Both the position numbers and the translations under genes were made by a program. This document shows positions 55,922 through 64,000 of a stretch of DNA of 64,000 nucleotides, one piece after another (the first letter of the stretch is position 1; each line of letters begins with the position of its first letter). Origin of the DNA: Cordia subcordata (lineage: Eukaryota; Streptophyta; Magnoliopsida; Boraginales; Cordiaceae); the NCBI GenBank assembly GCA_028554755.1, contig JAPTOF010000031.1:1093501-1157500 (forward strand), given 5' to 3'. The notes under the pieces are model-generated. The model saw only the letters and a list, made by a program, of their open reading frames with translations, was not told the origin of the DNA and ran no database searches.

Positions 55922-57626
55922 TGTTAGGATCGGGACTGCTACACTATAATCTACAGATAATCATGCTTTTAAAAATTATTACGAACATGTCTAATGTTGT
56001 GGCGGAACAAGCAATAAAAATAATTTGCACACAAAAGCACAAAGTGGTTTAACATATAAACTAGTAGATAAAATGATATACCTTCAGGAAGATGAAGATC
56101 CAAGTGGGTGGTCTCTTTGCTTTGTGAAATTTCCAACAAAATAGCCTCCCAATTAGCATTTTTTCACCATATTCATCTTGCCAAAGCTAGGATGTATGGT
56201 GCTATGAAGTAGGCAAGCACCTAGGAGAGCTATAATTGAAGATTTATGGAGTAGTGTATGTTCTTGGTGTAGTATGTGAAAATTTTTGCACGAACTTATA
56301 AAAGAGGCTAAGAGACTCTCTTAGCTTGCTATTTATAGTGTACAACAACCCTAATTGGGTAAGTTCTGATAAACAATTAAGTTTTCAACTATACCCTTTC
56401 TAGAAATGGGATATGCCTTATGGATAAAATAGCTAAGATATTCCTCTCACTCTCCTACTCTATAATATCTAATTCCATAAGACCCACTTGTCCTATTGAG
56501 ATACCTATAAATTTAATAAGTAAAACTTGGACACAATCCTTTTCCTTTTCTATTAACTTTATATCTAAATAAAGCATCCACAAAAGTAGATAATTTCAAT
56601 TAATTACATCCATTGAAAAAATGACTAGTGAAGGGACCAAAAGACATAATTACGCTTAGCTCTCAAAATGACCAAAATGCCCTTGTCACCACTTTGACAA
56701 TATGAAAGCCATTTTGACCTCGGTCTATTTTCACCAAAAGACCAAAGGTGCACTCCAAGGATAATTACTAGCTAACCAAAAATAGGTTATTTCAAGTAAC
56801 CATTGTCTTTGATAATCACAGCAAAATGACCAAAATACCCCTTCTGTCTACTTATAGTCAAGGTTGGTTACATATGAAACCTTGGAATATCTTGTTTAAT
56901 GAGTGATTATCACCTGGTCATAGATCTCTTGATCTAGGGAGCGACCTGCAGGCCAAATGATCGATATACCCTTAAGGATGATATCACTAGATCTAGATTA
57001 TATGACTAATAAGACAAATCTAAGGGAGCACATAGACTCTAATGTTGTGCATGTATGTCCAAATTGATTAGGACACAACACCCAAAGTTTGTAGCAGACA
57101 ATCTCGTTACTCAACACTTCTCCTTATGGTATATCAAAGTACTGCACCATAACTACACCAGTTCATTGACATTTGCTCAAGATTAAAAGTATCGGTCACT
57201 CAAAAGCAGTGAGTATCTTGTCTTCTATATATGATGGCACCATTCCAGAAGACATGCTCACGATGGTCCTGTCCAATGAGTGACACATGCACTAGAAGCA
57301 AAGTCTAGAAAGACCCTCCAATTACCTAGTTAGATCACCCCTATCGGGAGACTCACCCACTATAGCTTTGTCCGATAAATATCCTAACACTACCATCCGG
57401 TTATGCACATCTTTACAATATATTCAAAACTAGACTTGGACTTACTGTGCGTTCGACCTCACTTTGCCCCAAAGTCATTGGATTTTATCTTTGGACCTTT
57501 ACACAATATGTGACACATATATACCAGAGATAATATATGTGAGAAGTGCTCATAAATATAAATAATGATCAAATATTTAGTTCAATAACCATGTAGTAGT
57601 GGTCTTTAAGGCATACAATCCCGACA
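55922..57626 (-). repeat. Copia E 3' LTR
   Basis: Minus-strand start TGTCGGGATTGTATGCC at 57626 and end GATCCTAACA at 55922, 1705 bp. It is sister to the D LTR, with shared gacctgcaggccaaatgatcgatat (about 56942) and ctatatatgatggcacc. The purine tract AGTGAGAGAT lies beside it (57627-57636). Confidence 0.82.
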
Positions 57627-59620
57627 ATCTCTCACTTGCACTAAAAATCACTTACAATGAGCCTAACACCCATAGACTCTACATGTGTGGCAAGCACTCT
57701 CTCTGGACGAGCCTTCATGAATGGTTCTGCTAAGTTCTCAACTAAAGTATTCTTTTTCACAACTATGTCACCTTTCTGGATTAACTCTTGGATCAAATAG
57801 TACTTCCTCTCAATATGCTTACCCTTACTGTGATTCCTGGGCTCTTTGCACTGTGTTATAGCAGCAGTATTGTCACTGTACAAGATAATGGGTCTCTGTA
57901 CAACTGGGACAATCTCACAGCCTCAGATGCTGCTATGTACTCTACTTCCATGGTTGAGTCTGTGATTCATTTCTATGTCACACTTTTCCTTGAAACGACA
58001 CCTCCTAACAAAGTAAAAACAAAGCCAAACGTAGACCTCCTGGAATCTCCGTCTGACTGGAAGTTCGAGTTCGTATAGGCCAATGGTACTAGATAAATTG
58101 CATAGTATTCTAGTATATATTCCTTAGTTCCCTAAAGAAACTTGAATATTTTCTTGACCGCTATCCAATGATCTATTCCAAAGTTTGACTAGTATCTATT
58201 AACCATGCCAACGGCATAATAGATATTTGGCCTGGTATACATCATGGTATACATAGGTTTTCAACTACCGAAGCATAAGAAATTCTTCATCTTCCCTATC
58301 TGTTCAGGTGTCTGAGGACATTGGTCTTGAGATAAAGTAACTATATGTCTAAAAGGCAAGAGACCTTTCTTAAAGTTTGCCATGTTGTAACTCACTAATA
58401 TCTTCTCTATGCAGGAAGTTGGCATAACCAAGTCTCTTATTCTTCTAGTCTCATATGTTCTTAATCCTAAGAACATGGCTTGTTTTTCCCATATCCTTCA
58501 TGTGAAACTAAGAAGATAACCAAACTTTTTTGGATGATAAACTTTTTTGAAGGATAGCATCCCTACATCATTGCCTATCAACAAGATGTCATCTACATAC
58601 ATAACTAGGAAAGCTACAACCTTTCTGTTGCACTTCTTGTGCACACTTGGTTCATCTATGTTTTGTTCAAAACTAGAGGACTTGACCACATGATCAAACT
58701 TGATGTTCTATACCCTACATGCTTGCTTAAGCCCATAAATGGATTTCTTAAGTTAGCACACCATGTGTTCTTAGCCTGTTACATTGTATCCATCTGGTTG
58801 GGTCATATAAATGGTCTCATCAAGCTCTCTATTAAGAAAAGCTATCTTGACATACATTTTCCATATCTCGTAGTCATAATGATAAGCAATGGTGAGGAGT
58901 ATCCTGATAGACTTAAACATGGCTACTGGTAAGAAGGCCTCCTTATAATCGATACCTTCTTTCTAGGTATAACCCCTTGGCTATCAATCTAGCTTTGAAG
59001 GTTTCAACCTTTCCATCAGCTTCTCTCTTACTCTTGTAGGCCTACTTTTACCCTATCAGTTTTACCTTTTTAGGTGCTTCTACAAGCTCCTAGACACTGT
59101 TAGAATACATAAACTCCAACTCAGAATCCATTACTTTATGCCACTAAGTAGCATCTATATCGAAAATTTCTTCATCGTAACTAGTGGGATCCTCAACCTA
59201 ATCCTCTTTTGAAGTCTCAAACTACTCCCTATAGTATCTATCAGGCTGTCTTGGAATCCTCCCACTATGACGAGGCTCTAGTGTACAAGTAGTAACTGGC
59301 TGCGTTTTCTTTTCCATATAAGCAAGTGCTTCAGGAGATTCATCCAAAATCTCCTCAAGAGTAACTCCAGATTTTGGTGCTTTCTAGATCACCATATCAT
59401 CCTCCAAGTATCTAGCATATGTGCTAATAAGCACTTTCTGCTTCTTGGGGTTGTAGAAGATCTTACCTCTGGTTCCCTGAAGATACCCAATGAAATAGCA
59501 AGTTCTGATGTAGGTTCCAACTTTGTAGTGGAGCCATTCAGCACATAAGTTGGACAACCTCAAATATGTAAATGATTTAAGCTAGGCTTACACCCCATCC
59601 ACATTTCCTGAGGTGCTTCA
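57627..59620 (-). pseudogene. Copia E RNase H, reverse transcriptase and integrase tail
   Basis: RNase H (open 57641-57883) reads MYSDNTAAITQCKEPRNHSKGKHIERKYYLIQELIQKGDIVVKKNTLVENLAEPF. RT reads FSFHMKD.. with ASCIEKILVSYNMANFKKGLLPFRH (58261-58476), and VKSSSFEQNIDEPSVHKKCNRKVVAFLVMYVDDILLIGNDVGMLS (58498-58689), with YVDD intact. Farther upstream, near 59400-59600, the NYLGVNP.., ARYLEDDMVI and QEMWMGCKP blocks are readable. Stops and small shifts break it. Confidence 0.82.
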
Positions 59621-60178
59621 GTAGCCTCACAAGCTTAAGAGAGAGTGTGGGGGTACTAGTTTCTTCGTTATGTTAGCAAAAGTTTTTATAGCTCAACTTT
59701 TATCCCCTTATTAAAAGTGCAAGGAAGTCAACTGAATGATCAAAGTCTCGGTTGCTTTCACTTGTGGCCTTCTTCGACCGCTTGTTGAAGATAAAGAGTC
59801 AGCGAAGGGAAAAGGATTTGAAACCTACCGTTTTTTCTTAGTTCACTAAAATAGGCGTTACCTGGGGCCGCATGACTTAGGTAAACTCTCTACCTATGAA
59901 CGTGCCTATTTTGCTTTAGGACATATCAGAGCAGAGTTTAGAGGTCAACTGAAAGACGGTCTATCAATATTTAAGCCTATTCCTTTATGGCTAGCCCTAG
60001 TTCTTAATATAAGTAGAAGCTTCCTAGCAAAGTCTTCAAATAAAGAGGTTGGAGCTAGGTGTACACCGCCCCGTCGGGACTCTTTTTTGAAAGTGACATC
60101 TTTTATCAGACTCGACTTTCTCAGTGAAACTAAAAAAAAAATAGTTTGAGCTTTTTTGGCTTACTTTTGTAGGTACTG
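59621..60178. other. Non-LTR segment, possible organellar DNA insertion
   Basis: About 560 bp with a different texture: less AT-rich and without LTR or pol motifs. Phrases such as tggggccgcatgacttaggt, ggtgtacaccgccccgtcgg and ttatggctagccctagttc recall plant mitochondrial intergenic DNA. This is an impression from style, not a match. No open frame of note is seen. It lies between the broken end of copia E and an Athila LTR fragment. Confidence 0.3.
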
Positions 60179-60713
60179 TGACGTGCTTTATTGTTGTGTG
60201 TGTTTGTATTGCCTTTTCTATCTACTTTTTAGGTGTTATGTGCATATATAATGTCATTAGTGTTGTACATATGATAGAGCTTGGCTTAAGAGAGACAATT
60301 GTACATAGTTTGTTTTTTCATGTTCAATGGCTTTTATTCAGTACATGTCTAAAGGTCTGATAAAATGTCTATGTGAGTAGTAGGTATACAAATTGAAGTT
60401 TATTTGCTACTAAACACCTCTAATCCATGTTGTAATCATGTCTGTGTGTTTATTTGTGGATTGTATAAAGTGGGTATTGCTTTATTCATGTCTATGTGAG
60501 TAATAGCATGCCTAGTAGTGATATATCTTCAATAATGCCTAGCTGTTGGTACCCAATTACTATTAATGGTGTAATATGAGCATGACGATATTTGGTAGCT
60601 GAATAGGTCTTTGTAGTTGCAAACACCTTAGCATTGAACATGAAGGATTAGACATATAGGCCAATTCCTGCTACAGTGACCTTAGAATAACAGTGCACCA
60701 TTTAGGACTATCC
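60179..60713 (+). repeat. Athila-type LTR fragment with internal deletion
   Basis: It begins tgacgtgctttattgttgtgtgtg and follows the LTR to about 60310. It then skips the promoter region and continues with tcaatggcttttattcagtacatgtctaaaggt, ending in gctacagtgaccttagaat at about 60713. There it meets, in opposite orientation, the 3' region of G3. Confidence 0.75.
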
Positions 60714-61603
60714 TATCAAAGAAAAAGAAAGGCTTAGGCACATAAAAAAAAACCAATCAAGGAAGGGGCACTCACATCAACAACCTTTTTCCAACACTCT
60801 TTCTTACCAAGCTATAGGGTGGCTACATGAGTCATTCTTAAAGGACCTTACTCCCCACAACTTTGAAGGGCATCCCCTCCAAGATTTAGTTTTCATACCA
60901 CTCTATTCATTTCCCCACAATGCATCTCATTTTCAAAAATCAACAGAGTCAATCACAATAGCCAACACAACGATCAAGAAAGAAATAAATGACTCTACAT
61001 GCATCAAAATTGAAAATTTTTCACCATTTTTAAGTGCATAATACAATCTACCCTAGTCAAGATATACAACAAGAAAAACAAACTCCTACACCCCCAAACC
61101 TAAACTTTGCTTATCCTCAAGCAAATAGAGCAAAACACTTAAACAAGCAAATTGGCATTACACAGCAAGTAAGGGTGGCGGGGATGGGGTAAAAACATGG
61201 GGAACAAGTGGAGAAAGGATAGATACAACCTTGCATTTTCTTCAAAGCTTTCCATGCCAATGATAAATCACCATAATACTAACCCTATGACTCACAATTC
61301 ACAAACACTCACAAAGAAAACAAGATTAGTAGCATTGCTTGCATTGGCATGTGCAATAATGAGCAATGGTGTACCTTATGGGACAAAGGATCGGGATTCA
61401 ACACTTTGGTTTGGGTGCAAGAAAGAGAAAGAAAATAGAAGAAAGGAAAATGAACAAGTGCAAAATTGTAAAAATTTAACCTAGGTTGCCTCCTAGTAGC
61501 GCTAACCATTATGCCGTCAGCCAAGCAATCATCAACTTATCACTAAATGTCTAGGGTGCCTCCTAGTAGCATTGGATTTAACGCCTCCAACCAGGCGGTA
61601 ATG
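60714..61603 (-). other. G3 3' non-coding region
   Basis: Landmarks on the minus strand are two copies of a GCTACTAGGAGGC-type block (about 61570-61555 and 61505-61485), where G1 has one. The imperfect hairpin TTGCTTG-AGGA-TAAGCAA (61107-61124) follows, then T/A-rich DNA. It is homologous to 1-600 and to 25860-26750. Short frames here (61197, 61309) are repeat shadows. Confidence 0.7.
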
Positions 61604-63037
61604 TTAGGGCCAATGATGCTTGTAGTCCTTGAGCACAGATCGGCATACAAACTTATCAAGACACAACTCATAAGAAAAAGGATCATGTGGTATAAGATCA
61701 ATCAAATCATACACATCATTATCTTTTTTAAGGACACATGAAAAAGGGATAAATAAGAAACCCGACACATCAAATATAGAAGAAGAATGCTCCAAGGTAC
61801 CAAAGGGCGTGGAAAAATCTATAGATCTAAGTCCCTTGTTCTTCTCCAATCCTATCTTAGCAAGCTCGGTTTCCACCACTAACCATCCTATTGCTTTCTT
61901 TTGATGATCAAGGGTTACCAACACTCTGTGCCCATGGGTTGATGAAGCATGTAAAGCATAAAGAATGGGGGGAGTATGAACAAGCTCTGCATGAATATGC
62001 TTAAAATGGGATGACATAAAAATGTGCTCACTAGGGAAAGACTTAATGGGAGGAAGAAGGAAAGAATCATCAAATGAAATGGGATTGGATGAGATAAAAT
62101 CAATGGGAGAGCAAAAAGGAATGGGCCTGGAAGAGGAAGAATCAAAAGTAAAGGTCATAGGCTTACTCTCACTAAGGGATGACTCGTGTTTATCCAAGAA
62201 ATGGTTCACCTCATCAAGTAATTCCCTAGTAGACAGTTTAGAAGAAGGTTCCAATAAGGATTCGTCAAAAACGCCTAAGGACCCATATATCATGATCTCT
62301 AGTTCCTCAATCTCCTCTTTAAGAGTCTTCATATATTGATCATTTACTTCTACATCAAAACCTACAAGTCCAATGGTCTCATTGGGCCTAGAATCAAAGA
62401 TAGGCATGATGTTCTCCTCAATGGATGTCTCTAAATCCACTCTAGCTAATATCTCATCAAATGCTTCAATAAATTCATCGCTAGCGGATATCTTCTCACA
62501 GCCACATTCATAAATACAAGATTCCATCACATGCACCTTAAAACCTCTATTTTCATCTCCTCCTTCAAGATTAATCCTATGTGTGCAATCATAATGGTCC
62601 ATGCCTCTCATATCAAGATTGAAAGAATTAACCTCAAAGGACTCATTAAGCCTAGAATCATCATCCCTAGAAGTAGGGGCTGTGTATCCTCGCACGAAGG
62701 TCTCTCGATCAAGGCTAGTTAAAATGCCCTTGAGCTTTCTCAATTCATTATTCTCGATCATGGACTCTTCATCGTTGCCCTCAGCAAATGGGTCTATCAC
62801 CTTGACCATAAAGCAATCTTCCTCATCATCTTCTCCACCTATACTAACCTTGTTCACTGCCTCTGCCACTTTCATAGAAGACCTTAAATTCCCAAATTTC
62901 ATTTCTAACAGCCCCGACCTACAATGAATGACAGCATCTGCAGTAGCAAGGAAGGGGCGACCTAAGAGAACGGGAGTGGAATTCCTAGAGTCATGACCCA
63001 CATTCATATCAAGCACTATGAAATCTACGGGGTACAC
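61604..63037 (-). CDS. G3 open frame: protease C-terminus, acidic linker, novel C-terminus
   Basis: This is the longest open frame in the window, 477 codons. It opens with the second half of the Athila protease (YPVDFIVLDMNVGHDSRN, PVLLGRPFLATADAVIHCRSGLLEMKFGNLRSSM; compare G1 22490-22650). An acidic linker of about 270 residues follows, much longer than in G1, with repeated FDE/ESS patterns. Near residue 370 LDHQKKAIGW resembles the RT lead-in KHRKAIGWKI of G1, but it continues as LVVETELAKIGL and ends in YELCLDKFVCRSVLKDYKHHWP, with no RT motif. There is no ATG at 63037, where the codon is GTG, and a TAG (63050-63052) lies just upstream, so it is the tail of a longer gag-protease frame and not a separate gene. 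Role unknown. Confidence 0.65.
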   Translation of the reverse strand: MYPVDFIVLDMNVGHDSRNSTPVLLGRPFLATADAVIHCRSGLLEMKFGNLRSSMKVAEAVNKVSIGGEDDEEDCFMVKVIDPFAEGNDEESMIENNELRKLKGILTSLDRETFVRGYTAPTSRDDDSRLNESFEVNSFNLDMRGMDHYDCTHRINLEGGDENRGFKVHVMESCIYECGCEKISASDEFIEAFDEILARVDLETSIEENIMPIFDSRPNETIGLVGFDVEVNDQYMKTLKEEIEELEIMIYGSLGVFDESLLEPSSKLSTRELLDEVNHFLDKHESSLSESKPMTFTFDSSSSRPIPFCSPIDFISSNPISFDDSFLLPPIKSFPSEHIFMSSHFKHIHAELVHTPPILYALHASSTHGHRVLVTLDHQKKAIGWLVVETELAKIGLEKNKGLRSIDFSTPFGTLEHSSSIFDVSGFLFIPFSCVLKKDNDVYDLIDLIPHDPFSYELCLDKFVCRSVLKDYKHHWP

Positions 63038-63315
63038 AAACTCTCCTACCTAAACTAGCACATCTTCTACTACTCCCTTAGGTCTCCTCTCAGATCGATC
63101 AGCTAGCTGAAAGGTAACATGCGTGGGGGACAAGTCTCCTATACCTAGCTACTAGTAGACTGAGTAGGGAATAAGATTCACACTGGACCCTAAGTCTAGC
63201 AAGGCGTGATTAATCTAGGTCTCTCAAATCTTACAAGGAATAATGAAAGCTCTGAGGTCACTCATCTAGGCCGAAAGGCCTAAAGTACAAATGCTACTCA
63301 CCGTCTTCGTGAGCT
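63038..63315 (-). pseudogene. G3 protease N-terminal half, stops present
   Basis: The minus strand reads SSICTLGLSA, a stop, MSDLRAFIIPCKI, a TGA, NHALLDLGSSVNLIPYSVY with the DLGSS active site intact, two TAG codons in place of the QQ of G1, LSPTHVTFQLADRSERRPKGVVEDVLV, and TAG. The stops correspond to CAG (Gln) or CGA (Arg) codons in G1. Confidence 0.8.
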
Positions 63316-64000
63316 TCACTTTCTTCGCATAGTTGAACTCCTACGCTTCCTTACACAAAGGTCTTTGAAAAACTTGGAGTTGGAGGGAATAGAACGGACT
63401 GCATCTATCAAAGGAAGATTGACCTTTAGGTCTTTAAGATGCTCTAAGACTCTGAGAAACCTAGTATCCTCATTAGGTGAAGGCTTCTCTAAGGCAGAAG
63501 AATAAAGAACTCTAGGCTCAATACTCCTAGACTCAAGGGAATCAACAATAGGCTCTTTTCCCTCCCGATATGGGCAGGAAGTACTCTTTCCATGGTCTCT
63601 AGTAGGCTCAAATCCCTCGGCAGAACTCTCTCTATGATATCTCTCAACAAGGCTATGGCTAGGTTCTCTAAACTCAGAAGGACCACTAGGTGCAGGCTCT
63701 GCATATTCAACTCTTATCCTATTGTCCACTATCTTACCGCTCTTAAGAGTGGTGACAGCCTTAGACTGGGCTAGATAGGAATAAGCGGGGTCAGAGGAGG
63801 AACAGGACTGCACTTTAGGGTTAACCTCTGGCTGGGAAGGCAATTTCCCAGGGTCTCTGGTGCTCATTTGGCTGGTAAACTGCCCTAATTGTACCTCCAT
63901 CCTAGCCATTTATTATTGGTTTTTTTGAATAATCTACATCAAAAGGTCTACCCTCTCATCATGAAAAGACTGTGGAACAGGCACAAACTGTACGGGGAGG
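63316..64000 (-). pseudogene. G3 gag C-terminal region
   Basis: The frame 63316-63909 is open: MARMEVQLGQFTSQMSTRDPGKLPSQPEVNPKVQ, KAVTTLKSGKIVDNR, REPSHSLVERYHRES, and RFLRVLEHLKDLKVNLPLIDAVRS. It matches G1 21610-22200. Upstream, toward 64000, VPVPQSFHDERVDLLM is followed by TAG codons where Gln repeats are expected. A frameshift near 63316 separates it from protease. Confidence 0.8.

Larger units (their letters stand above)
55922..59620 (-). mobile_element. Copia E: 3' half of a minus-strand BARE-like element
   Basis: Minus-strand order is integrase C-terminus (about 59620-59400), linker, RT (about 59000-58260), RNase H (about 58080-57641), purine tract, 3' LTR (57626-55922). The break at about 59620 falls at the APQEMWMG block, where B-C and A junctions also cluster. 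Gag, protease and most of integrase are missing. Confidence 0.82.
60714..64000 (-). mobile_element. G3: minus-strand Athila relative with gag and protease, no RT
   Basis: Minus-strand order is gag C-terminus (from the window edge to 63316), protease (63315 to about 62860), a long linker frame ending at 61604, then the Athila 3' non-coding region (61603-60714). RT, RNase H and integrase are absent between linker and 3' region. In G1 that block is about 2.8 kb. The 3' LTR is missing at 60713 and the 5' part lies outside the window. Confidence 0.82.

Overview
The window looks like repeat-rich nuclear DNA from a flowering plant. It is AT-rich, I found no intact host gene, and nearly all of it can be assigned to LTR retrotransposons, most of them broken. 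Three lineages recur. (1) Ty3/gypsy elements of the Athila type: tRNA-Asp-like primer site, LTRs near 1.9 kb, RT active site FMDD, long 3' non-coding region. (2) Ty1/copia elements of the Angela/BARE-1 type: initiator-tRNA-Met primer site TGGTATCAGAGC, LTRs near 1.87 kb, leader near 1.6 kb, RT active site YVDD. (3) Ty1/copia Sirevirus-type fragments. The species cannot be fixed from this sequence. Lineage names rest on recognised protein motifs and architecture, not on a search.

Layout. 1-2731: minus-strand Athila remnant (G0) whose LTR is fused directly to RNase H. 2732-5690: plus-strand Sirevirus RT/RNase H fragment plus a downstream env-like region. 5750-7440: minus-strand Sirevirus-type LTR with its primer site. 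7441-11795: decayed BARE-like copia B. 11796-34988: a four-deep nest. Copia C (11796-11854 and 34159-34988) was hit by copia A (11855-34158, TSD taagc). A was hit in its integrase by a solo LTR of its own family (17222-30330, TSD cttaa). That solo LTR was hit by full-length Athila G1 (17959-29166, TSD attag/attgg). 34989-45143: second Athila copy G2, inserted in C; its LTR holds a 1557-bp solo LTR (TSD atgga) and its 3' end is missing. 45144-46440: unclassified AT-rich DNA. 46440-47395: Sirevirus gag fragment. 47754-55102: minus-strand BARE-like copia D, interrupted by an Athila-type solo LTR at 51586-53453. 55103-55921: mosaic of three LTR or leader scraps. 55922-59620: 3' half of minus-strand copia E. 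59621-60178: non-LTR segment, possibly of organellar origin. 60179-60713: broken Athila LTR. 60714-64000: minus-strand Athila relative G3.

The genes form no cellular pathway. They are gag, protease, reverse transcriptase, RNase H and integrase pieces of separate retroelements. Most are disabled by stops, frameshifts and deletions, and many stops are TAG where a sister copy has CAG. The main exception is a 477-codon open frame in G3 (61604-63037). It carries the protease C-terminus and a long acidic linker, then runs into an unrecognised C-terminus where RT would be expected, which suggests a non-autonomous gag-protease element. A second unusual signal is an array of GGTCGACC-type palindromes, found just upstream of the TATA box in LTRs of unrelated families and also in the copia leaders.
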